Below, one piece after another: positions 1-6,107 of a stretch of 10,804 nucleotides of DNA. A model generated the notes under the pieces. The model saw nothing but the letters and a program-made list of their open reading frames with translations. It was not told where the DNA came from and made no database searches. A program made the translations under genes and the position numbers. The stretch covers positions 450 through 11,253 of the forward strand of contig PMNJ01000330.1 of assembly GCA_003162595.1 (NCBI GenBank), in the 5' to 3' direction. The DNA comes from Bacteroidales bacterium (GTDB lineage Bacteria > Bacteroidota > Bacteroidia > Bacteroidales > VadinHA17). Each line of letters opens with the position of its first letter. The first letter of the stretch is position 1.

Positions 1-825
1 TCTGCCGGCACTGAAAGAAAATCCTGTTTGAATATTCAGGTTTTTTCCATTATCACCTATAACTACGGCATTAATTGACAGGTATTTGCTTTCTATAGCT
101 ACTCCTGCTCCTCCACTGATGAATTTTCCCTGTATCTCAAAGTATGTAAGAGGCTGGATTTTTAGATTTTGCGTTTTGTTTAGAGTGAAATCCTCCGACA
201 GGTGGATGAGAAGTTTTCTTTTTAATCTTTCACTGAAATTGCCTGTGGCTGATATATCAGGTTCGGCAAGGTGATTTATTGAAAACCCACCGGTAAACTT
301 CCCTGAGGTAAAGAGAAATCCTGCTCCAATATCAAATACTGTTCTTCCTGATGATGTCAGTATTTCCGAAGAAGGAATTGATACTCCTCCAAGTGGATCA
401 ATCTGGTCAGGTAAAATCGCGTTGTCAAAGTTAAATCCCCTGTGGTAAATTGAAGCTGAAAGCCCACCATTAATAAAAAAATCCTTCCCTGCCTGCAAAA
501 AATATGCATAAGATAATCCTCCCCTGAAATCGTTAATAATTCCACCCAGGTAATCATCGGAGAGATATACCCCAGCTCCACCGTGTAATTTGGAAAAATA
601 TGAGTCGTATGAAAAATATACAGAATGAAGATTATAATTATTCCCGGGATAAAAGTTAAGATATGACAACCTCAATACCCCGTCTCCACCAACTCCTGCG
701 AGTGAGGGATTATTCATCATCATCATCTGATATCCCGGCCCGGCGTCAGTCTCCTGCCCAAAACAATAAGCAGGCAGTAAGAAGAAATTGATGAATAAAA
801 CTATTTTACCTGGGCGCCACAACAT
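1..825 (-). CDS. PorP/SprF-like type IX secretion outer-membrane protein, C-terminus cut by window edge
   Basis: An open frame runs from an ATG at 825 down to base 1 without a stop, giving 275 residues; the C-terminus lies outside the window. Residues 1-23 form a signal peptide (short basic start, hydrophobic IVLFINFFLL, likely cleavage before QETDAG). Shortly after comes MMMMNNPSLAGVGGDG, which resembles the 'NPAxAG' N-terminal signature of PorP/SprF proteins. The rest alternates aromatic and small residues in short strands (GGLSYAYFLQAGKDFFINGG, GAGFLFTSGKFTGGFSINH), as expected of an outer-membrane beta-barrel. PorP/SprF proteins work with the PorK/L/M/N machinery of the T9SS or with the export of particular gliding adhesins. 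The gene is divergent from porU, which supports a T9SS link. Bacteroidota carry several paralogs, so I cannot say whether this is core PorP or an accessory SprF. No good Shine-Dalgarno precedes the start. Confidence 0.8.
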   Translation of the reverse strand, partial: MLWRPGKIVLFINFFLLPAYCFGQETDAGPGYQMMMMNNPSLAGVGGDGVLRLSYLNFYPGNNYNLHSVYFSYDSYFSKLHGGAGVYLSDDYLGGIINDFRGGLSYAYFLQAGKDFFINGGLSASIYHRGFNFDNAILPDQIDPLGGVSIPSSEILTSSGRTVFDIGAGFLFTSGKFTGGFSINHLAEPDISATGNFSERLKRKLLIHLSEDFTLNKTQNLKIQPLTYFEIQGKFISGGAGVAIESKYLSINAVVIGDNGKNLNIQTGFSFSAGR

Positions 826-927
826 ATTAAAAATTACTGCAATATCAACGTAATGATGTCGTTATTATTATATTAATCCACGATATACAAAAAAACAAAA
901 TAAACTAGCAAACAGAAAGCACATTTC

Positions 928-935
928 TATCTTTG
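928..935 (+). promoter_or_regulatory. Candidate Bacteroidota -7 promoter box of porU
   Basis: TATCTTTG matches the Bacteroidota -7 consensus TAnnTTTG. It ends only 8 bases before the porU ATG at 944, so the transcript would have almost no leader. I see no TTG at the usual -33 distance, so the call rests on one box. The same eight bases precede porV. The rest of the 118-base divergent spacer (826-943) is A/T-rich, and I found no convincing box for the minus-strand porP-like gene. Confidence 0.5.
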
Positions 936-943
936 TCAGTAGA

Positions 944-2884
944 ATGAGAAGAGTTTTTCAAATATTGCCGGTATTCCTTTTGCTTTTATCTGCTAAAATT
1001 TATTCGCAGAATTCCAAAGATAGCTATTCTTCCTCTTCTAAACTCTCCGAAGGAGTGTGGTTCAGGATTGCAGTGACTTCAGACGGAATATACCGGATCG
1101 ATTATTCAAAACTTAAACAGCTTGGTTTGGAGAACCCGTCAAATCCGAGGATTTATGGCAATAACACCGGTCAGCTATCATATTATAATGATGCTCCAAA
1201 ACCCGATGACCTGAAAGAGTTGTCTATTCTCATATCTACAGGAAGTGATGGTGTATTTAATGATGGAGATTATCTTCTGTTTTTCGCAAAAGGAACAGGA
1301 AGGTGGAATTTTAACCCTTCAACGGGAGAGTATGATTATCTGCATCACAATTATTCTGACACTGCTTTTTATTTCTTAACCTCGGGCCCAACGCCGGGTA
1401 AAAAGATTGCGACTGCTATAGAACCTGACCAACCTGCAAATTACAATTCATCAGAATCAGATGCGCTATTTATACACGAACAGGATATTGTAAACCTGAT
1501 TCAATCAGGAAGAGAGTGGTTTCAGGAGATTTCAACAGTACATATTGACCCCGGTTTCACTGACATTGTTACTTCAGAAGATGTCAAATACAATATCAGG
1601 GTTGCTGCCAGGGCTTCTGTTCCCACCATCTTCCGGTTTTACGAAGGAAACTCACTTCAAAAAAGCATCCAGGTTGATGGAGTTGATCTTATTGATTATA
1701 CCGGAACATATGCCCAGATTTCAGATTCAACAGGTACGATCAAACCCTCTTCATCATCTCCTGTTTATGATATCACATTCTATAATAATGGTGAGACCGG
1801 GGCGCACGGATGGCTTGATTGGATAACTCTGCAGGGAAGAAGATCAAACTCGTTTAACGGCTCAGAAATGCAATATAGTGATTCAAAATCTGTTGCACCC
1901 GGTAGGATAACCGGTTTCACGATCAGCAGCCTTAGCAATGATGCTATAATCTGGGATATTACTGATCCTCTCAATGTTAAGCAGATTCAGTATTCCAGAA
2001 ACGGAGAGAATATCGGTTTTAAAAGTTCTACAGATACACTTAAGACATTTATTGCTTTTACTACAGACAATGAAATTGTACCTTTAATTAAACAGGCTGC
2101 TGTTCCGAACCAGGATCTGCATTCGTCTTCACCAGCCGATATGATTATTCTTACTCATCCGTTATTCAGAGCTTATGCCAAAGAACTTGCAGATATTCAT
2201 CTAAAGGACGACGGTTTGACATCCCTGATCGTTACTCCGGAGCAGATCTACAATGAATTTTCAGGTGGAATACCTGATATTGTGGCAATAAGAAATTTCC
2301 TTAGAATGAAATACCTGAAACAGGAAGGCAGCACGCATCCTCTTAAATATCTGTTACTCTTCGGCGATGGTTCTTATGAAAATAAAACGCCTCCTCCCAA
2401 TAATCCCAATTTCATTCCTACTTATCAGTCACAGAATTCTAATGTGGTTGTTTCTTCCTTTACCTCTGATGATTTTTATGGGCTTCTGGGTGATGGAGAG
2501 GGAGAAGCCGATGGTACGGAAGCTATTGGAATCGGACGTTTGCCGGTTTCCGATACCATACAGGCGGGTATAGTCCTTTCAAAGATTAAAAGATATCTCG
2601 ATCCTGTAAATATGGGCGACTGGAAAAATGTAATATGTCTTTCTGCTGATGATGAAGATGGCAATACTCATATGTCTGATGCTGAAGGTCTTGCGGCCGT
2701 TATTAATGATAGTGTACCTGCTTATAATATTGATAAAATCTATCTTGATGCCTTCCCTCAGGTTACTACAGTCAATGGACAATCCTATCCGGAAGTGAAC
2801 AAAGCAATCAACGATCGCATCAATTCAGGATGTCTTATTTTCAACTATACCGGACATGGAAACGCAGAATGGTCTTGCTGCTGA
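944..2884 (+). CDS. porU: PorU N-terminal fragment (signal peptide, N-terminal domain and most of the C25 domain)
   Basis: This is the longest intact piece of porU, 646 codons. It starts with a signal peptide (MRRVFQILPVFLLLLSAKIYSQ, cleavage likely before NSKDS). The typical PorU opening follows (EGVWFRIAVTSDGIYRIDYS, residues about 36-55). The C25 core begins near residue 395 (ADMIILTHPLF) and includes KYLLLFGDGSYE, TSDDFYGLLGDGEGEADGTE and IGIGRLPVSD. The catalytic His is in NYTGHG near the end (residue 638). The last few residues (WSCC) are out of frame with the family, so the natural protein does not end here. The catalytic Cys is missing from this piece. The ATG at 944 is the only start compatible with the signal peptide. 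Confidence 0.85.
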   Translation: MRRVFQILPVFLLLLSAKIYSQNSKDSYSSSSKLSEGVWFRIAVTSDGIYRIDYSKLKQLGLENPSNPRIYGNNTGQLSYYNDAPKPDDLKELSILISTGSDGVFNDGDYLLFFAKGTGRWNFNPSTGEYDYLHHNYSDTAFYFLTSGPTPGKKIATAIEPDQPANYNSSESDALFIHEQDIVNLIQSGREWFQEISTVHIDPGFTDIVTSEDVKYNIRVAARASVPTIFRFYEGNSLQKSIQVDGVDLIDYTGTYAQISDSTGTIKPSSSSPVYDITFYNNGETGAHGWLDWITLQGRRSNSFNGSEMQYSDSKSVAPGRITGFTISSLSNDAIIWDITDPLNVKQIQYSRNGENIGFKSSTDTLKTFIAFTTDNEIVPLIKQAAVPNQDLHSSSPADMIILTHPLFRAYAKELADIHLKDDGLTSLIVTPEQIYNEFSGGIPDIVAIRNFLRMKYLKQEGSTHPLKYLLLFGDGSYENKTPPPNNPNFIPTYQSQNSNVVVSSFTSDDFYGLLGDGEGEADGTEAIGIGRLPVSDTIQAGIVLSKIKRYLDPVNMGDWKNVICLSADDEDGNTHMSDAEGLAAVINDSVPAYNIDKIYLDAFPQVTTVNGQSYPEVNKAINDRINSGCLIFNYTGHGNAEWSCC

Positions 2885-3311
2885 AAGGGTAGTAACAACA
2901 GAAGATATTAATTCCTGGAAAAACGGGGGGAAACTTCCTCTTTTTATTACTGCTACATGCGAATTCAGCCGTTTCGATAACATTGATATTAATTTAGTAA
3001 CCCGGCAAATGACAAATAAACCCTCGGGCGGGGAAATGGTCCTTCTGAATAAAGATGGCGGTGGTATTGCGTTAATGTCTACAACAAGAGTTGTATATTC
3101 CGGTCCAAATTATGATCTGAACAGGAATATATTCAGTTGCGCTTTTAATCATGATGAATCAGGCAATCCTCTTTGTTTCGGAGACATAATTAAGATTGCA
3201 AAAAACAACTCTGGATCAGGCCCGAACAAAAGGAACTTCACCCTGCTTGGTGATCCGGCTTTAAAGCTTGCTTATCCTTACCATGGAAAGCGTCATTACA
3301 GACTCAGTTAA
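2856..3311 (+). CDS. porU: PorU middle fragment carrying the catalytic cysteine
   Basis: This piece, frame +1 relative to the N-terminal fragment, continues the C25 domain. NGLAAERVVTTEDINSWKNG should follow directly on NYTGHGN. LFITATCEFSRFD holds the presumed catalytic Cys (codon 2958-2960), and NFTLLGDPALKLAYP is the usual end of the PorU peptidase core. The ATG at 2856 is an accident of the shifted frame; real homology starts at about 2865. The last residues (GKRHYRLS) are again out of frame. Reading moves to frame 1 at about 3285 (ESVITDSVNNVSVNDKIDSL) for 75 bases, then to the next fragment at about 3356. Confidence 0.8.
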   Translation: METQNGLAAERVVTTEDINSWKNGGKLPLFITATCEFSRFDNIDINLVTRQMTNKPSGGEMVLLNKDGGGIALMSTTRVVYSGPNYDLNRNIFSCAFNHDESGNPLCFGDIIKIAKNNSGSGPNKRNFTLLGDPALKLAYPYHGKRHYRLS

Positions 3312-3358
3312 TAATGTTTCAGTTAATGATAAGATTGACAGTCTGAAAGCGCTTTCTC

Positions 3359-3802
3359 TTGATCACAATTACAGGACATATAGAAGATCCTTTCGGAAAT
3401 CCGCTTAACACTTTCAATGGGATCGTATCTCCAATCGTTTATGATAAACCAACTAAAATAAGGACCCTGGCTAACGACGGAGGGGAAAGCATGACTTTCA
3501 ACATCAGGAACGATATTCTTTTTAGTGGCAAGACAATGGCAAAAAACGGCAGATTCAGATTTACATTTATTGTTCCCAGGGATATTAATTATTCATTCGG
3601 CCTGGGGAAAATCAGCTATTATGCCAATGATGATAAGGCAGATATGAATGGGAGTTTCAACGATATAATTGTAGGAGGTTTCATCAAATCCCTCACGGTT
3701 GATAATGAGGGTCCTGATATTAAGTTATTTATGAACGACACACTCTTCAGAGATGGTGGAATAACAGACAGCAATCCCAGGCTCTCTCGCAATAATAAAT
3801 GA
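3359..3802 (+). CDS. porU: PorU fragment, beta-sandwich region downstream of the peptidase
   Basis: This is a continuation of porU in a third frame. LITITGHIEDPFGNPLNTFN, FNGIVSPIVYDKPTKIRTL, GRFRFTFIVPRDINYSFGLG and GPDIKLFMNDTLFRDGGITD are the usual PorU segments after the C25 domain: Ig-like or carboxypeptidase-regulatory-like beta strands. The nominal TTG start at 3359 is not a true start but a Leu codon inside the gene. The final residues (SRNNK) are out of frame; the family sequence continues in the next frame from 3789 (AIINDQAGINTTGSGIGHDL). Confidence 0.75.
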   Translation: MITITGHIEDPFGNPLNTFNGIVSPIVYDKPTKIRTLANDGGESMTFNIRNDILFSGKTMAKNGRFRFTFIVPRDINYSFGLGKISYYANDDKADMNGSFNDIIVGGFIKSLTVDNEGPDIKLFMNDTLFRDGGITDSNPRLSRNNK

Positions 3803-4106
3803 TCAGGCCGGAATCAATACAACGGGATCAGGAATCGGACACGATTTAACTGGATTCCTCGATAATGACCCTGACAGATCATTTGTACTTAAACAGTTAT
3901 TTTGAGAATGATTTCGACAACTATATGAAAGGAACGAATTAATTATGTTCTGTCAAGGGTTGAATGAAGGCAGTCATTCTGTTACAGTAAAAGCCTGGGA
4001 CAATTTTAATAACTCTTCAGAAAAAACTATTTCATTCCGGGTGGTAACAGGTGGAAAATTTGTGCTCAGTAAACTTTTTAATTATCCTAATCCATTCTTC
4101 CGATAA
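3789..4106 (+). other. porU: porU debris spread over three frames
   Basis: No single frame is long here, but joined pieces read as PorU. AIINDQAGINTTGSGIGHDL up to RSFVL is in frame 3 (stop TGA 3903-3905). NSYFENDFDNYMKGT from 3892 is in frame 1 (stop TAA 3940-3942). INYVLSRV from 3938 is in frame 2 (stop TGA 3965-3967). NEGSHSVTVKAWDNFNNSSE to NYPNPF from 3963 is in frame 3 (stop TAA 4104-4106). Each join needs one base removed. Four of the eight porU frameshifts lie between 3782 and 3965. Confidence 0.7.
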
Positions 4107-4365
4107 AACCAATATAAGTCTGGAACATAACAGACCCGATAATGAATTATCTGTAACGATAAATATCTTTAATATCGATGGAAGAATAATAAAAATCATA
4201 AAGACAAAGGTAGAATCTACAGGCTATAATCTGCCACCTGTAGTTTGGGATGGTAACAATGATGGAGGAAGAAAAGTCGCAGGTGGAATCTATCCGTATA
4301 CAATTACTATTATTACCGGAAACGGAGAGACTGCAAGGGCTTCAGGCCGAATGATCATTTTGTGA
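4051..4365 (+). CDS. porU: PorU C-terminal fragment (FlgD-like / T9SS C-terminal domain)
   Basis: This is the last piece of porU. True homology starts at about 4099 (SDKTNISLEHNRPDNELSV) and runs to the stop at 4363-4365. IFNIDGRIIKIIKT, PPVVWDGNNDGGRKVAGGIY and YTITIITGNGET form the FlgD-like Ig fold that ends many PorU proteins and resembles the C-terminal sorting domain of T9SS cargo. The first 15 or so residues from the ATG at 4051 are out of frame and not real. It ends 53 bases before porV. Confidence 0.75.
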   Translation: MENLCSVNFLIILIHSSDKTNISLEHNRPDNELSVTINIFNIDGRIIKIIKTKVESTGYNLPPVVWDGNNDGGRKVAGGIYPYTITIITGNGETARASGRMIIL

Positions 4366-4398
4366 CAGTTACACAATATTAAGGTCAAAAATTAGTTT

Positions 4399-4406
4399 TA
4401 TCTTTG
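4399..4406 (+). promoter_or_regulatory. porV: Candidate Bacteroidota -7 promoter box of porV-ispF
   Basis: TATCTTTG fits TAnnTTTG, is identical to the box before porU, and sits in the 53-base gap between porU and porV. It ends 12 bases before the ATG at 4419 and 27 bases before a second in-frame ATG at 4434. No TTG is seen at the expected -33 spacing. If real, porV and ispF can be transcribed independently of porU. Confidence 0.5.
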
Positions 4407-4418
4407 TAAATTAGAAGA

Positions 4419-5612
4419 ATGAAAAAAATCATAATGAAGAAAAGGATAGTTGCAGTAGTTTTATTCCTTCTAGCGCTTTCAGGGACAACATTAATATTTT
4501 CTCAACAGAGCTCCGGACAGCTTAATGCGATACAGACGGTTGTTCCATTCCTTATTATAGCTCCCGATTCAAGAGCAGGAGCAATGGGTGATGCAGGTGT
4601 TGCCACATCACCAGATGTTTATAGTATGCATTGGAATCCCTCTAAATTTGCTTTTATCGATGGGAATGCCGGATTAGGTATTTCATATTCTCCCTGGCTC
4701 AGAAATCTTGTTCCAGATATAAATATCGCATATCTTGCCGGGTATAAAAGAATCGACACCAAACAGGTTTTTTCTGCAAGCCTTATATATTCTTCGCTCG
4801 GCCCTGTACCATTCACCGATGAATTCGGGAACCTTCAACGTACATTCAATCCTAACGAATTTGCAGTCGATGCAGGTTATTCAAGATTATTTACAGAACA
4901 TCTTTCCGGAGGAATCGCTTTCAGATTCATATATTCCAACTTAACAGGAGGAACTTTCTCCGGAGGAGTTGCCACAAAACCTGGAATTTCATTTGCAGCC
5001 GATATTTCAGGATATTACCAGAAAAAGATAACTGTTATAAATAAAGACGGGCAACTTGGATTTGGCCTTAATTTCTCAAACATCGGAACAAAGATGAGTT
5101 ACTCAACTATGCAAACAGCTGATTTTATTCCGATGAATCTGCGCCTTGGAACATCTGCAACAATTAACCTGGATAATTATAATAAAATTACAGCATCACT
5201 GGACCTGAATAAACTTCTGGTTCCAACACCTCCAATTTATAGCAGCACAACTCCCGATAGTATTATCAAAGGTAAAGATCCGAATGTCTCAGTACCAGTT
5301 GCAATCTTCCAGTCATTTTTTGATGCCCCGGGAGGGTTTAAAGAAGAATTTCATGAAATTACTTATTCTTTTGGAATTGAATATTGGTATAATAATCAGT
5401 TTGCTCTCAGGTGTGGCTATTTTTATGAAGATCCGACAAAAGGTAACCGGAAATACTTCACTGCAGGGGCAGGTTTCAGACTGAAAGCATTTACACTCGA
5501 TTTCTCCTATCTCATGCCGGTAGCACAGAATAATCCTCTAGCTCATACCTTGCGGTTTTCCATCGCTTTTGATTTCAATTCATTAAGAAATGCCAGCAGA
5601 TCGAAGGGATGA
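4419..5612 (+). CDS. porV: Type IX secretion outer-membrane channel partner PorV (LptO)
   Basis: PorV is an outer-membrane beta-barrel related to FadL. In the T9SS it collects cargo from the translocon and presents it to PorU in the surface attachment complex. The 397-residue frame is intact and of normal length. Residues 1-28 are a signal peptide ending near LIFSQQSS. The family signature follows: RAGAMGDAGVATSPDVYSMH then WNPSKFAF (about residues 51-76). Further barrel strands include VDAGYSRLFTEHLSGGIAFR and GAGFRLKAFTLDFSYLMPVA near the C-terminus, which ends in strand residues LRFSIAFDF. Two starts are possible, 4419 and 4434; both leave a workable signal peptide. I kept the upstream ATG, but 4434 would give a more usual leader behind the TATCTTTG box. 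The stop codon overlaps the ispF start. Confidence 0.93.
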   Translation: MKKIIMKKRIVAVVLFLLALSGTTLIFSQQSSGQLNAIQTVVPFLIIAPDSRAGAMGDAGVATSPDVYSMHWNPSKFAFIDGNAGLGISYSPWLRNLVPDINIAYLAGYKRIDTKQVFSASLIYSSLGPVPFTDEFGNLQRTFNPNEFAVDAGYSRLFTEHLSGGIAFRFIYSNLTGGTFSGGVATKPGISFAADISGYYQKKITVINKDGQLGFGLNFSNIGTKMSYSTMQTADFIPMNLRLGTSATINLDNYNKITASLDLNKLLVPTPPIYSSTTPDSIIKGKDPNVSVPVAIFQSFFDAPGGFKEEFHEITYSFGIEYWYNNQFALRCGYFYEDPTKGNRKYFTAGAGFRLKAFTLDFSYLMPVAQNNPLAHTLRFSIAFDFNSLRNASRSKG

Positions 5613-6085
5613 GTATCAGGATAGGTCAGGGAATTGATTTTCACCAGCTTAAAACAGGATTAGATTTATGGCTGGGAGGTGTGAAGATACCTTCCGAAAA
5701 AGGTTGTATGGCTCACTCCGACGGTGACGTGTTGCTTCATGCAATATGCGACGCCCTTCTTGGTGCCGCCGGATTAAAGGATATAGGATATTATTTCCCC
5801 GATACAGACAACAAGTATAAAAATATCGACAGTAAAATATTGTTGAAAAAGACCTTTGACCTGATCAGACAAAAAGGATACAGTGTGAACAATATAGACA
5901 CCACAATCTGCCTTGAGAATCCTAAAGTATCTCCTTTTATTCAGGAAATGAAAAAGACTATATCAGCAATCGTTGAAACGGAACCCGACGATGTAGCGGT
6001 TAAAGCTACCACCACAGAAAAACTCGGATTCACCGGAAGAGAAGAGGGAATCGTAGCAATTGCAGTTGTACTTCTTACTATTTAA
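5609..6085 (+). CDS. ispF: 2-C-methyl-D-erythritol 2,4-cyclodiphosphate synthase IspF
   Basis: IspF converts CDP-ME 2-phosphate to 2-C-methyl-D-erythritol 2,4-cyclodiphosphate and CMP in the cytoplasmic MEP pathway to isoprenoid precursors. It has 158 residues, the family norm. Metal ligands are visible: Asp10 and His12 in GIDFHQL, and His44 in HSDGDVLLHAICDALLGA. The C-terminal signature TTTEKLGFTGREEGI (about 134-148) supplies the CDP-binding loop. The enzyme is normally a trimer with active sites at the subunit interfaces. The ATG overlaps the porV stop as ATGA, so the two genes are probably co-transcribed and translationally coupled. From memory ispF also lies next to porV in Porphyromonas; I could not check this. 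No key residue is missing. Confidence 0.95.
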   Translation: MSIRIGQGIDFHQLKTGLDLWLGGVKIPSEKGCMAHSDGDVLLHAICDALLGAAGLKDIGYYFPDTDNKYKNIDSKILLKKTFDLIRQKGYSVNNIDTTICLENPKVSPFIQEMKKTISAIVETEPDDVAVKATTTEKLGFTGREEGIVAIAVVLLTI

Positions 6086-6107
6086 CTTGCACCGCATACA
6101 GCACACC

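Larger units (their letters stand above)
944..4365 (+). pseudogene. porU: Type IX secretion system sortase PorU (C25 family), interrupted by eight +1 frameshifts
   Basis: PorU is the surface cysteine peptidase/sortase of the T9SS. It removes the C-terminal signal of secreted cargo and joins the cargo to A-LPS, working with PorV. Removing one base at each of eight places gives a continuous frame of 1138 codons (3422-8=3414 bases), a normal PorU length. Approximate sites: 2861-2873, 3285-3286, 3354-3359, 3782-3789, 3891-3893, 3937-3938, 3962-3965, 4098-4099. The reconstructed order is signal peptide (1-22), N-terminal beta domain, C25 catalytic domain (about 395-760) with His638 in NYTGHG and a Cys about 34 residues later in TATCEFSRFD, then Ig-like domains and a FlgD-like tail (VVWDGNNDGG, GGIYPYTITI). 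His-Cys spacing agrees with gingipains. Every segment still reads as PorU and no in-frame stop occurs between shifts. The cause is either insertion-type sequencing error or recent inactivation. The sequence cannot decide between them. Confidence 0.85.

Noticed and set aside
86..581. Short open frames on both strands within 86-581
   Set aside because: The minus-strand porP-like frame spans the whole stretch with a signal peptide and family signature; the others are out-of-frame readings of it.
715..726. Four tandem CAT units (ATG x4 on the minus strand) in the porP-like gene
   Set aside because: Too short for a convincing phase-variable repeat, and unit changes would only alter the number of Met residues without shifting frame.
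2861..4099. Programmed +1 frameshifting or stop-codon recoding as the explanation of broken porU
   Set aside because: The eight shift sites share no common slippery codon or motif, stops seen at the ends of pieces are of all types, and no other gene in the window shows shifts.
6086..6107. Terminator between convergent ispF and hutU
   Set aside because: The 22-base gap has no good stem and no T-run on either strand.
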